A DNA stretch of 64,000 nt, taken from NCBI GenBank assembly GCA_037576195.1, contig CM075104.1, positions 936,775 through 1,000,774 on the forward strand, written 5' to 3'. The notes below the pieces were generated by a model. The model saw only the letters and a program-made list of their open reading frames with translations. It had not been told where the DNA came from and searched no databases. The translations under genes and the position numbers were made by a program. The DNA comes from Phytoseiulus persimilis. Taxonomy: Eukaryota; Arthropoda; Arachnida; Mesostigmata; Phytoseiidae. Below are positions 10,964-22,500 of this stretch, one piece after another (position 1 is the stretch's first letter; the number at the start of each line of letters is the position of its first letter).

Positions 10964-11894
10964 AATACTGGCTCTCTAGGTCATTAAGAATGTCCACGGA
11001 GCATAGATGGTCGATCGGATCCACAGTTTTCGGCATTCCTTGCTCTGAGAGGGGTTCTTTGGGATCATTCATTAACCAAAGGAGGATATGAACATGTGGG
11101 CTCCCCCTGTGTTGAAACTCCACACGTAGAAAGTGGTCCACCACCGCGTATTTTCCGAATGGGCTCTTAATTTTCGACCGGAGAAGTCCTATGATTGTGT
11201 GTATCATTTTCCAGAAGTAAATGCAACATGTTACGGAGTCATCATTGAAGAGATCCGATCTATGAGTCGCAGAGAAGTCTCGCAGTGGGTCTTCTGTGTG
11301 TTCATTCTCTCTGGTTTTTATCTTGTTCAAAATATTAAGGAGATGAGGCCATCGCACCTCGTTTGCGCTCATCGTCAATAAGAAAGTTGGTTTCCCCAAT
11401 TGCCGTATCATGGCAAAAAGATCTTTCTTTCTGGACATCCAGTATTCAACTGAGTTGGGAATCGATTTCAAGAATGCGAAATTATTTTGCACACAGTATT
11501 CTAAGAACCTATTGTCTTAGATCATTTCACGTTTGATTTTGTTCAGTTCTCCACTACATCGGTAATTGGCATGTAGTGCACTTGAAACTCTTAATCGCAT
11601 GCTTTTGGCGGCCATGTAGAGAATGTGTTCCGGGGTTGTTCCTCGTCTGTCGCTCCGTCGGATTCCACTTGTCCTGATTTGGAATGGGGTTACTTTCACT
11701 CTTTGTCGAAATTGGCGAGCAACCCCATAATAAATGGCAGGGAACGATAGTTCCTCGGCATGTTCATCGTAGATTATACTCAATGGAGTCGAGTTCTGTC
11801 CGGGAGCTATGTTCAAGTATTTTTTTTCACTCCAAAGGAGCGATTGTTGTTTTGAGAGCAGAAGTTCACAATCATTCTCAACATCAACTTCTTA
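10881..11894 (-). pseudogene. Helentron Rep, HUH region
   Basis: The HUH metal-binding motif reads RGSPHVHILLW, preceded by FLRVEFQ as expected for Helitron Rep. LTMSANEVRWPHLL is the family's TxSxxExRWP-like block upstream. A TAA at 11517-11519 interrupts the frame within MI-stop-DNRFLEY, and another TAA at 11892-11894 separates it from the domain upstream. All three parts are in one frame, so only these two stops break it. Confidence 0.88.
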
Positions 11895-12665
11895 GATTTC
11901 TTCCTGGGCATTGTCGTCATGATTGTTTTCGAACTTCGCCCAATCGACTTCAATATTGTAGAACTTATACAATGGAGTGCCTTGTAGATAGGTTAACCAT
12001 GACTTCAAGTCACTTTTTTTGACTTGTCCAGAATATGCGGAACTCTTATGGATTGTGTGTTTCCTCAGCGAAACATTCAATGCATAGTCATCCGCTAAGT
12101 CTTTTGGCAGACTAGAAATCATTTCTTGTACGTCGACTGGTACATTTATGATCTGTCCGATGATCCTGTATGTTCCCGATTCTAGTCGGAGGCGTCGGAT
12201 TTGCATGAACGGGACCCGAGGACTCATGAGCCGCATTGTGATGGCGTTCAATTCCGGCAGATTCATCGGTTTTGGTGTGTACTTGAATCCATTGAAGATA
12301 GCCGATGTAGGAATCTTTCCTTTCCTCAATGAGGCGTCACATGTGGAACACAGTTTCACGGGATGATCCACACACCCTATAGTTTCTAATAATGGGGAAT
12401 ATCTCTGTCCTGCATCGCGAAGGTCATCACGGAACCACAACCGATCGCACACAGAGCACGCGTGACCGTATTCTTGTTCAATGAACAGTTTGTCGAATTT
12501 TGCTGTCGCCGTATTTTTCTCTGATTCCAGATCATTCGACGTATCTATTATTTCCTCACAACAGTCGAACTCATTTGACTCATAGTATGATAAATCCGTG
12601 TACTCGTCGAATGTATGCCCTTCGTGAAAACTAGATTTTCTAAACTTACAGTCGGGTTTGAGCAT
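11892..12665 (-). pseudogene. Helentron N-terminal cysteine-rich domain
   Basis: A 257-residue frame contains CSVCDRLWFRDDL and KLCSTCDASLRKGKIPTSAIFNGF, then LNAITMRLMSPRVPFMQIRRL. I recognise this arrangement as the DUF6570-like region often found ahead of Rep in animal Helitrons. Two Cys-X2-Cys pairs could bind zinc. A frameshift at about 12600-12665 links it to the basic segment upstream. Confidence 0.75.
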
Positions 12666-12836
12666 CCGTTATCCATATGCCTCGTGTTTGACTCGTTTGT
12701 TCCTCGCTTCTGGGGATTCGGCGGCAAACATGTCCTCGGACCGAATCTCAACAGTTCGCCAAAAGTCATGCCTGTCCTCTCACGAGACTCCACATCACGA
12801 CTGCGTACCTGTGGTCTATCCTCGATACTCTCGAGA

Positions 12837-13202
12837 TCATTCGATTCGTCCACGTACCTTGTGCCACCTAGATTTTTTTATATGTCTATTCAGTATCATG
12901 TGGAAAAATTTCCGATATAGGTATTCCTTTTCTTCTGAAAATATCCTTAATGTACTCTGCCCTCTGATCCTACCTTTCTTCTTGTTAAGAAATTGTATTT
13001 TACGCTCTGCGAAGGTCTTCGCTGGTGCTTTCTTCCCGGGCCCTCGCTCCCCTCGTGTTTTTTTCTGATTGGTTCTATTTTGAACTTTCTCTCTGTTCTT
13101 TTCAAGAAACCGGAGTTTGCGTTCAGCACCCGTCATCGCACGTTTCTTTTCCCCACTCCTCGTTTGCCGCGTCTCGATTCCTGGACATTCCCCGAATCGC
13201 AC
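12837..13202 (-). pseudogene. Helentron basic N-terminal repeats
   Basis: A lysine and arginine-rich frame carries two copies of an AERK-[LI]-[RQ]-FL-x-K motif (TGAERKLRFLEKN and TFAERKIQFLNKK) about 48 residues apart. Such repeated short basic motifs precede the Rep part in many Helitron proteins. No other family fits. Its frame relation to the downstream domain is broken. Confidence 0.5.
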
Positions 13203-13339
13203 TCTGAGTCGATAACTTCTATTATCTCAGCTGACTCACACCCCGTATCCCCCACCGTAGGTTTCTCCAATATCCTTCCTCCCTCAGCCCTTTTCGGCAG
13301 CGAAACTCGGAGGGCATTCGACTCCATAGGTTAGTTTCT

Positions 13340-14319
13340 AGAAGTAAACCTCGCGAAACCTATTTCGACAATCCAGGAAAACTGATATAATACAGATCTT
13401 CGTTGTCGAATGAAACTTCGTGTGTCAATTTTCAGATCTTAAGTCCCGGCTCGAATCAGATTTGAGCCGACTTCAGAGTGACATTTCCCGGTTGCGAAGC
13501 ATTTTTGCGGCCGTTTGTCGAAAACAGAAAATTCTGAAGGCGTTCTCGCTTGTCATTCAGCTATCTTATACAGAACACGCGTGACGCTCCTAAGTAACCG
13601 TCTAGGACAAGGGCTCGATTTAATCATACTGCTAGAGGTCCATGGAGCCTGATTCGCTCCGGCTTCCTATGGTTTTCACGGTAAGAACCTCGGAATATCT
13701 ACTCAAACTCCAGTGTCGCTACCGTGAAGTAACTCCATATCGCCCAGCAGGCACCATCTCCCCGTATTCCGTCGAAACTAATATCCTTGCACTGTTATTC
13801 TATAACGACTTTGGGGACAAATTCCAATAGCAGCCTGAGACAGTAAGAACTTGGACCTCGGAAGGTCGTTCGCGTTAGGGACCTAATGCTTCATACGACT
13901 CAGATCTTTTGGCTATCCAACTGAGTGAAATGTAGATTCCGCCTCTACAGGCATGATAGATATCAAAACTATCTCGATCTATCCATCTCGAATTCATTCA
14001 TCCATAAATGAATCGGAAAAGAAAGAGAGTCACATGTAATCAAGTAAAGTTCTAACTTTATTTGGAATGAAAAGTAAATGATTTTCTGAGGGGCCTCTCA
14101 AGCCAACCTCGAGAGGGGAAAACTTGAATGGAAGGTTCACAGTTCTCACCGGACCACTGTGAATCTCCTATTCGCCAAAACCCCCCCTCGTCTTTATTGG
14201 ACCCATCGTGGTCGAGGACTTTCCAACCAGGTACAATATAGCTCAAAGGACCTCAAGCACGTGAAGTTCTTCCTCCGATGTACCCTAGAAACCGACCCGT
14301 CAACAATCGACTTAGGGAT
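13340..14319. other. Non-coding spacer inside the Helentron
   Basis: About one kilobase between the RPA-like gene and the main Helentron frame. No motif-bearing frame is seen on either strand. It probably holds the 3' end of the RPA-like gene and the promoter and leader of the Rep-helicase gene. Confidence 0.4.
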
Positions 14320-15717
14320 TCAATCATGATTCGAGAGCCTAGTCACTGCTGACCGAATTCGGATATGTACCTGACGAACTCGTTTTCGATACGAGGACAT
14401 CATACGGTATTTCTTTTCCTGTACACTGGCGAACAAAGCCTCAAACGCAGCTCGGTCATCCGCTCGCAAACGGGCCACTGTACCAGCATCCGTACCAACG
14501 ATCTTTTCCGCCTCCTGGAAATATGGTTCATAATGACTGGATTGCCATCGGAATGATCCAAAACTCAATCCCTAGGTTGAATGACTCCGATTTCATCTTA
14601 CTGCGAATCAACTAACTCTATCGAAAACAGTACACCACATATCCTGTGTTTCATCATGAATCAAAACCTTCAGAAGAAACCGCGATCTATAGCTGTCGTG
14701 GGTCTTTTTACACTTGACGCAGTTCCATTTCCCATGTTCCGACCTATGGACCTTTTTTGAGCAATTATCTGAAAGGCAAGACTCATACCAAGCAGTACCG
14801 ATGTTGATGTTTGAAATTTGAATATCATTGTGAAACACGTAGTTGTTAGATGCGATATTCTGAGTCAATCATGTCAAAAATTAGGTCGAATTCTCCACAG
14901 CAACCGAGTTCACTCGACGCGCTTCTGACGTGACCGCACATCTGGCTAACCACCATTTCCGTAGTTCTCGTCCTCTTTCTGTTTGAGGATCTGCTTCAGT
15001 CACGGTGACATCAATCAAAATGAGGGTCTTTGTACCCTCATACTCGGACGTCTTACATTTCTCGACGGATAATATCGTCCCCGCGACAGGTTGCGGTTTT
15101 TCTGCGTTCTCATTCCAAATCACCAAGCCGATGGGACATTCGGTCTCATCAACGAGACATATCTCCCTCTTTTGCAGTGCCCTGTTATCTTTCTTACGGA
15201 ACACAGTCTGTGATTCTCCAGTATGACTCAGGACTCCGACGACATTCACAATCTGATTCTCCGTTCCATCTTGAACGCTTTTCAGAGACACAAAAACTGG
15301 TGCTGCATTGACGATCACTATACTGGAATTAGACTGCCTCACGCATGTTGCCCTCGTTAATATGATCTCAAACGTATTCGATGTATTGTTGTATCTAGAT
15401 GCTTTGCTACACTTGAAATAACTTATTTCTAGCACACATCCGGGCTGGATGACGCCAAAAAAATTATCGCATTCAGCCCCGAAAGCTGTAATCTGAACTT
15501 CGGAAAATTCATCAGCGACAATCGCTGAGAGAAGTTTCCCTTCACCGTTATACTTCTTCCAAGTTTCAACGTTCGATTTCGAGACAACCGAAACGCAAAT
15601 TGACTCTGAATGGAATCGAGCTGTCAGATCATTCGTGTTCAACTCCCTGTCGGTCCTTGAGGCTTTCGCCTGACTTGAATCCTGCGAGGGAGTCCTGCCC
15701 CGGCATTTCAAACACAA
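14320..15717 (-). CDS. RPA70-like single-strand DNA binding protein of the Helentron
   Basis: Three consecutive minus-strand segments match the replication protein A large subunit. The first (14881-15717) has tandem OB folds of the DBD-A and DBD-B type. The second (14608-14868) has a zinc ribbon of the DBD-C type, CLSDNCSKKV then WNCVKC, followed by DMWCTVFD. The third (14320-14568) has the closing helix FQEAEKIVGTDAGTVARLR and FASVQEKKYRM. The N-terminal protein-interaction OB fold of cellular RPA70 is absent. Segment junctions could be short introns: TTGACTCAG is a plausible acceptor before the second segment, and GTTAGT...CCTAG fits before the third. Helentrons often carry such genes, probably to coat the displaced strand. 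Confidence 0.75.
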
Positions 15718-16235
15718 AGACTAACAGTAGTTCAGAGCGACCGAGTATCTGTCGGACTCTCAGTCTTTCACAACCACCTACAGATTTCGTTATCAACGAA
15801 ATCAGCGGAGTCTCATGAAAACCTGTCAGGTTCTTATAATCTGTGTTTAACTTTCTTCCAGAAGCGAATATGAAGAATCTAACAGAATGAATTCAGAATC
15901 ATCGCTCATTCCCGCAGCAGAAAACAGTTCACCTTCACTGGAAACATGATTCGATCATCTCAAAATATTCCTCCAGAGAATTTTTGTCACCGAACATTCG
16001 AGACCAAGCGAGCGCCGGGGGATGAGACCATACGGCACGTCACCATCCCCAACAACAGTGGGGTACTCGTTGAAGCCACAATCATCTTCCGGGTACCCCT
16101 CCCCCAAGATAAATAACATATCCGCTCATTCGCCATTCTCCTTATTCTCCATAGGAGTTTTTTTCACAATTCACACCCACGAAACGAAATCTAGCACAAA
16201 CGGAAAGAATGTTACATGATGAGCAAGTATGGGTA
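15718..16235. other. Non-coding stretch upstream of the RPA-like gene
   Basis: No coding motif is seen. It probably contains the promoter of the RPA-like gene and the 5' terminus of the Helentron, but neither can be pinned down. Confidence 0.35.
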
Positions 16236-16715
16236 TGCTAAGACTGCCGGATCGTGGGGGTTTCACTCGCTTTATTCGCTGGCTCATCAAATCTTGACCG
16301 GGTATCGCGGATGCGACCGATCTCGACTGAGTGTGCCGAAAGAGTGACTCTCTGTTCTCTCTCTATGATCGACTTCTAATTCTCCTTTCCAATTCCGCCC
16401 TCGCACCATCTTCTCCGAGATGGCCGGGGCGCTCTCTAGCGGTGGCGGGAACAATGAGCGATACCCAGAGTTGGAGCTACATGGGGCGAGATCATTTACA
16501 ATCCTTCAATATTTAATGATAATTTCCTCTCTATCTTCCCATTCCAAGTATATTGGAGGAGATCCTAGCTAAGAGCCAGTGGTGTGGCTGACCTATGCGA
16601 CATTACTCATGCTCCTCCAGTCCTTCCTTTGTGTCTAGTATCATCTTCGAAGTACTCTCCTCGTTGAATCCAAGCCTCCTCCAGGTCCCCTCCCCTACAT
16701 TGATCGGTACCTACA
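16236..16715 (-). repeat. 3' LTR of collapsed element
   Basis: It is 480 bases long and near-identical to the right-hand copy, with scattered substitutions and small indels that cancel out in length. In plus orientation it opens TGCTAAGACTGCCGGATC and ends ACCTACA. Confidence 0.88.
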
Positions 16716-17342
16716 TGACCCCCCCACTAATGAAGAACCGACCCTGTTCTTGTCGATGCTCAGCTGGCTCGCTTCCGCCAAATACTCGGGCCGTTTGCGG
16801 TTCCTCGTGGGGTATCTCTTGGCTTCTTCTATATTAGTCTCCCGGGCTGGATCGTTGGATGCTGGACCGAAGGTTGTCTTCTTGGATCGCTGGATCAATC
16901 GGTGCCGGATCGGTGTGTGCTGGTTCACTCTGTGCTAGGTCAATCTCTTGGGCCGGTTCTGCAGTGCTGTCGGCTTCTGCAATCTGTTCGTCTTGATGAG
17001 CTGGGTTTGCTTGGCTTTCTGCAGTTACCACTATTTTACGGGGCGTGAAGAGTGGACCACATGCGGTTTCGTTCTTGGTCCCGGTAGTTTCGCCTCGGGC
17101 TCGGGGATGATCAAAAACGTTTTCGGAACTTTTTGCTCGCCTATCCTAAACGGTCCGAAGAAGGGGCTTTGTAGTTTGTCCGACTGGCCGACCTTCCGTA
17201 GTGGTACGTGGAGCCAAACCAAATCTCCGGGCTGGAACGGTCGTCGGAATTGCTGGGGCATGCTTGGTCTCTTGTACGCCGCGGCTTGGTCATAAGGCGA
17301 GATCTGGTATTGGGGTTCCATACCTGTTGCTAGCCCTAACAC
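16695..17342 (-). pseudogene. Gypsy integrase C-terminal remnant
   Basis: The frame starts with LATGMEPQYQI and contains RRPFQPGDLVWLHVP, then KLQSPFFGPFRI, the GPY/F-type chromatin-side domain at the end of gypsy integrases. Overlapping frames downstream end in the proline-rich tail with KRYPTRNRKRPEYL. The catalytic core is missing. Frames break near 17031 and 16900. Confidence 0.8.
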
Positions 17343-17344
17343 GT

Positions 17345-17600
17345 GGTCGTGCTAGTCGTACGGTGCTGCTGGGTCTTGTTGGAAGGCTGGTTCTTGAGCT
17401 GGATCGGTGAACCCATGCTCGGCCACGGCCACTGCCTCAGCCTGAGCGATGTCTTCCTCGTAACTTTGTGTGGGATCCGGGTTGGGCTGGATCCCTGCGC
17501 TGGACGGTGCGCGAACCGCGCGTGCGCGTTTCTTCGGCGAGGTCTTTGGTGGCGACTTGAACGTCGGCATTCCGTACTGTGGCTCGAACTCGCAATCTCC
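17345..17600 (-). pseudogene. Gag start of collapsed element
   Basis: An open frame directly after the primer binding site reads EFEPQYGMPTFKSPPKTSPK and continues as a proline, alanine and acidic sequence to a stop near 17350. Its position fits the beginning of gag, but no capsid motif is present. It is joined almost directly to the integrase tail, so the interior seems to be a deletion product. Confidence 0.5.
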
Positions 17601-17604
17601 ACCA
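17581..17604 (-). promoter_or_regulatory. tRNA primer binding site
   Basis: The plus strand ends in ctcgcaatctccacca, which looks like a tRNA 3' end: a T-arm-like GGCTCGAAC, the acceptor stem and the terminal CCA. On the minus strand the site begins TGGTGGAGATTGCG, two bases inside the LTR. The tRNA species was not determined. Confidence 0.75.
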
Positions 17605-17606
17605 CT

Positions 17607-18086
17607 TGTAAGACTGCCGGATCGTGGGGGTTTCACTCGCTTTATTCGCTGGCTCTTCGAATCTTGACCGGGTATTGCGGGTGCGACCGATCTCGACTGA
17701 GTGTACCGAAAAAGTGACTCTCTGTTCTCTCTCTATGATCAAATTCTAATTCTCCTTTCCAATTCCGCCCTCGCACCATCTTCTCCAAGATGGCCGGGCG
17801 CTCTCTAGCGGTGGCGGGAACAATGAGCGATACCTGGAGTTGGAGCTACATGGGGTGAGATCATTTACAACACCTACAATATTTAATGATCATTTCTTCT
17901 CTATCTTCCCATTCCAAGTATCTTGGAGGAGACCCTAGCTAAATGGCAGTGGTGTGGCTGATCTATGCGACATTACTCATGCTCCTCCAGTCCTTCCTTT
18001 GTGTCTAGTATCATCTTCGAAGTACTGTCCTCGTTGAATCCAAGCCTCTTCCAGGTCTCCTTCCCTACATTGATCGGGTTGGAACA
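17607..18086 (-). repeat. 5' LTR of collapsed element
   Basis: It is the partner of the left LTR and also 480 bases. In plus orientation it opens TGTAAGACTGCCGGATC and ends GTTGGAACA. The sequence next to its inner end is the primer binding site, so this is the 5' LTR of a minus-strand element. Confidence 0.88.
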
Positions 18087-18654
18087 CGACGATGGTATCG
18101 TCGTGTATCATCATTCTCTGAAGGAGTATTTTGAGATGATCGAAACATCTTTCCATACAAACGTTCCATAAGAGGCTGAGTTGAAGTTCCACACCCTGGA
18201 ACTGACGTCGTCCACCATGGTTCCACCAATTGGATTTTGCTTCTCGTGGCTATGCCCGTCGAGGCAATGTCCACTCCTTTGCCTGAATTTAATCTGTATC
18301 CCGACTTGACGCACGGTTCCTCGCGATTTCTGCGCCCCGGTTCAGCCACAAGTTGGATTGGATTTTGCTTCTCGAGGTTTTGTCCATGAAGGCAATGTCG
18401 CCGCGTAATGAGCATTCTTTCAAAAACCACTATTACTTAATTGTCATTGACTAATGACAAGACACCGAGCTTTACCACTCGAAATTCAACTTGAATTCAG
18501 AGGGCCTGCCGGGATGAGCGCCCCACTAGAAAAAATCGATTTTCGAAAACCTAATATGCTCATATCTCGAGAACCAGAGGAGCTACAGCGCCGATAAAAA
18601 AATATGTTGTGAAGCTCTTTTCAGGGGCTATCGAACGCCGTAGGCAGCGGGTCC
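18087..18654. other. Non-coding, with a short internal duplication
   Basis: No gene is seen. A segment with ggattttgcttctcg and gaggcaatgtcc occurs near 18232-18275 and again, modified, near 18355-18395. Its origin is unknown. Confidence 0.4.
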
Positions 18655-19345
18655 CGGAAGCCACTTTCCTAGTCGAGGAAAATGAAAAAGTTTGCTGGTT
18701 TACCCGGAAGGAGAAGGCTGACCACTTTCTCCGATATCGCTTAAAGTACTCCTATCCATCGTCTACTCGCAGGGCAAGTTTCATCCCGATCCGAGTTTGC
18801 GGGGCCGAGATATCAACAGTTGAACATCGGCGATGAAGCGGTTTTCCCCCCAGAACTCGCTTGAAACCCAGCAAAAAATGGATAGAAGTCATCGAATCAA
18901 GTCATCTTTCTGGAAATCATGGTCAAATCGATCGAAATGACCCTCCCAGACTCGTCAAAGTATGCTCAGAGTGGTCCCAGGATCACCCTTCCAGACATGG
19001 AAGAATGTGATCAGATTGGTCCCAGAATCACCTTACCAGACTTGGAAAAGTCTGATCAGATTGGTCCCGAAATCACTCCGATCGACCCTCAGAAGTATGG
19101 TCAGTAAGTCAGTATGGTCAGGGACCAGTCTGAGCATACTTTTCCGAGTCTGGGAGGGGTGATGCCGGGAACGATCTGGGGTAAAACCGCTTCATCGCCG
19201 ATCTCGGATCGGTATGAAACTTGCCCTGCGAGTAGACCATGGATCGTAGTACTTTTAGCGATATCTGAGAAAGTGGTCAGCCTTCTCCTTCCGGGTAGAC
19301 CAACCAACTTTTTCATTTCCCTCGACTAGAAAAGTGTTTTCCGGG
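18655..19345. repeat. Long inverted repeat around diverged 45 bp units
   Basis: The plus sequence from about 18655 (ttcctagtcgaggaaaatga) matches the reverse complement of the block ending near 19345 over about 180-200 bases. Both arms carry acccggaaggagaaggctga and ggcaagtttcat in the same order. The inner ends continue into diverged 45 bp satellite units in opposite orientation (18900-19100 and 19105-19160). The structure could fold into a hairpin with a loop of roughly 100-250 bases. Confidence 0.85.
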
Positions 19346-19347
19346 AC

Positions 19348-19543
19348 NNNNNNNNNNNNNNNNNNNNNNNNNNNNNNNNNNNNNNNNNNNNNNNNNNNNN
19401 NNNNNNNNNNNNNNNNNNNNNNNNNNNNNNNNNNNNNNNNNNNNNNNNNNNNNNNNNNNNNNNNNNNNNNNNNNNNNNNNNNNNNNNNNNNNNNNNNNNN
19501 NNNNNNNNNNNNNNNNNNNNNNNNNNNNNNNNNNNNNNNNNNN
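19348..19543. other. Assembly gap (196 N)
   Basis: A run of unknown bases lies between the inverted repeat and the large 45 bp array. The true distance and content are unknown, and array units may be missing. Confidence 0.99.
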
Positions 19544-22500
19544 GCAAAGTAATGGCCAGATTGGTCTCAGAATCACCCCTCCAGAGTTGGAAAGTAATGG
19601 CCAGATTGGTCTCAGAATCACCCCTCCAGAGTTGGAAAGTAATGGCCAGATTGGTCTCAGAATCAACCCTCCAGAGTTGGAAAGTAATGGCCAGATTGGT
19701 CTTGGAATCAACCCTCCAGAGTTGGAAAGTTATGGCCAGATTGGCCTCGGAATCACCCCTCCAGAGTTGGGAACTAATGGCCAGATTGGTCTCAGAATCA
19801 CCCCTCCAGAGTTGGAAAGTAATGGCCAGATTGGCCTCGGAATCACCCCTCCAGAGTTGGAAAGTAATGGCCAGATTGGTCTCAGAATCACCCCTCCAGA
19901 GTTGGAAAGTAATGGCCAGATTGGTCTCAGAATCACCCATCCAGAGTTGGGAAGTAATGGCCAGATTGGTCTCAGAATCACCCCTCCAGAGTTCGAAAGT
20001 AATGGCCAGATTGGTCTCAGAATCAACCCTCCAGAGTTGGAAAGTTATGGCCAGATTGGCCTCGTAATCACCCCTCCAGAGTTGGAAAGTAATGGCCAGA
20101 TTGGTCTCAGAATCAACCCTCCAGAGTTTGAAAGTAATGGCCAGATTGGTCTCAGAATCACCCCTCCAGAGTTGGGAAGTAATGGCCAGATTGGTCTCGG
20201 AATCACCCCCAGAGTTGAAAAGTTATGGCCAGATTGGTCCCGGAATCACCCCTCCAGAGTTGGAAACTAATGGCCAGATTGGTCCCGGAATCACCCCCCA
20301 GAGTTGAAAAGTAATGGCCAGATTGGTCCCGGAATCGCCCCTCCAGAGTTGGAAGGTAATGGTCGGATTAGTCTCGGAATCACCCCTCCAAAATTGGAAA
20401 GTAATGTCCAGATTGGTCTCGCAATCACCCCTCCAAAATTGGAAAGTAATGTCCAGATTGGTCTCGCAATCACCCCTCCAGAGTTAGAAACTAAAGGCCA
20501 GATTGGTCTCAGGATCACCCCTCCAGAGCTGGAAAGTTGTGGCCAGATTGGTCCCGGAATCACTCCTGCAGAGTTGGAAAATAATGCTCAGATTGGTCCC
20601 GAAATCACCCCTCCAGAATTGGACAGTAATTCTCAGATTGGTCTCAGAATCACCCCTCCAGAGTTGGAAAGTAATGGCCAGATTGGTCTCAGAATCACCC
20701 CTCCAGAGTTGGAAAGTAATGGCCAGATTGGTCTCAGAATCAACCCTCCAGAGTTGGAAAGTAATGGCCAGATTGGTCTTGGAATCAACCCTCCAGAGTT
20801 GGAAAGTTATGGCCAGATTGGCCTCGGAATCACCCCTCCAGAGTTGGGAACTAATGGCCAGATTGGTTTCAGAATCACCCCTCCAGAGTTGGAAAGTAAT
20901 GGCCAGATTGGCCTCGGAATCACCCCTCCAGAGTTGGAAAGTAATGGCCAGATTGGTCTCAGAATCACCCCTCCAGAGTTGGAAAGTAATGGCCAGATTG
21001 GTCTCAGAATCACCCCTCCAGAGTTGGAAAGTAATGGCCAGATTGGTCTCAGAATCACCCCTCCAGAGTTCGAAAGTAATGGCCAGATTGGTCTCAGAAT
21101 CAACCCTCCAGAGTTGGAAAGTTATGGCCAGATTGGCCTCGTAATCACCCCTCCAGAGTTGGAAAGTAATGGCCAGATTGGTCTCAGAATCAACCCTCCA
21201 GAGTTTGAAAGTAATGGCCAGATTGGTCTCAGGATCACCCCTCCAGAGTTGGGAAGTAATGGCCAGATTGGTCTCGGAATCACCCCCCAGAGTTGGAAAG
21301 TTATGGCCAGATTGGTCCCGGATTCACCCCTCCAGAGTTGGAAACTAATGGCCAGATTGGTCCCGGAATCACCCCCCAGAGTTGAAAAGTAATGGCCAGA
21401 TTGGTCCCGGAATCGCCCCTCCAGAGTTGGAAAGTAATGGTCGGATTAGTCTCGGAATCACCCCTCCAAAATTGGAAAGTAATGTCCAGATTGGTCTCGC
21501 AATCACCCCTCCAGAGTTAGAAACTAAAGGCCAGATTGGTCTCAGGATCACCCCTCCAGAGCTGGAAAGTAATGGCCAGATTGGTCCCGGAATCACTCCT
21601 GCAGAGTTGGAAAATAATGCTCAGATTGGTCCCGAAATCACCCCTCCAGAATTGGACAGTAATTCTCAGATTGGTCTCGGAATCACCCCTCCAGAGTTGG
21701 GAAGTAATGCTCAGATTGGTCCCGAAATCACCCCCCCAGAGTTGGACAGTAATTCTCAGATTGGTCTCGGAATCACCCCTCCAGAGTTGGAAAATAATTC
21801 TCAGATCGGTCCCGGAATAACCCCTCCAGAGTTCGAAAGTGATGCTCAGATTGGTCTCGGAATCACCCCTCCAGAGCTGGAAAGTCATGGCCAGATTGGT
21901 CTCAGAATCACCCCTCCAGAGTTGGAAAGTAATGGCCAGATTGGTCTCAGAATCACCCCTCCAGAGTTCGAAAGTAATGGCCAGATTGGTCTCAGAATCA
22001 ACCCTCCAGAGTTGGAAAGTTATGGCCAGATTGGCCTCGTAATCACCCCTCCAGAGTTGGAAAGTAATGGCCAGATTGGTCTCAGAATCAACCCTCCAGA
22101 GTTTGAAAGTAATGGCCAGATTGGTCTCAGGATCACCCCTCCAGAGTTGGGAAGTAATGGCCAGATTGGTCTCGGAATCACCCCCAAGAGTTGAAAAGTT
22201 ATGGCCAGATTGGTCCCGGATTCACCCCTCCAGAGTTGGAAACTAATGGCCAGATTGGTCCCGGAATCACCCCCCAGAGTTGAAAAGTAATGGCCAGATT
22301 GGTCCCGGAATCGCCCCTCCAGAGTTGGAAAGTAATGGTCGGATTAGTCTCGGAATCACCCCTCCAAAATTGGAAAGTAATGTCCAGATTGGTCTCGCAA
22401 TCACCCCTCCAGAGTTAGAAACTAAAGGCCAGATTGGTCTCAGGATCACCCCTCCAGAGCTGGAAAGTAATGGCCAGATTGGTCCCGGAATCACTCCTGC

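Larger units (their letters stand above)
7485..15717 (-). mobile_element. Helentron (Helitron with RPA and endonuclease)
   Basis: On the minus strand the order is: an RPA70-like gene, a basic N-terminal region, a domain found at the start of many Helitron proteins, the HUH and tyrosine Rep parts, a Pif1-like helicase, and an APE-like endonuclease at the C-terminus. This set is characteristic of Helentrons, rolling-circle transposons of animals. The main reading frame has two TAA stops (11892-11894 and 11517-11519) and a few frameshifts, so this copy is recently dead rather than ancient. Terminal hairpins and exact ends were not resolved. Confidence 0.88.
16236..18086 (-). mobile_element. Small LTR retrotransposon, internally collapsed
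   Basis: Two direct repeats of 480 bases, both starting TG and ending CA, bracket about 890 bases. Reading on the minus strand, a primer binding site follows the right-hand LTR and a purine tract (AGTGGGGGGG) precedes the left-hand LTR. This fixes the orientation. The interior keeps only a proline-rich frame near the start and the end of a gypsy-type integrase, so the middle of gag-pol is deleted. Flanks (gggta and cgacg) do not show a target duplication. Confidence 0.88.

Noticed and set aside
15600-15818. Plus-strand frames over the RPA-like region
   Set aside because: Shadows of the minus-strand OB-fold coding sequence.
17581-17604. tRNA gene
   Set aside because: Only the 3' end of a tRNA is present and it lies two bases from an LTR, so it is a primer binding site.
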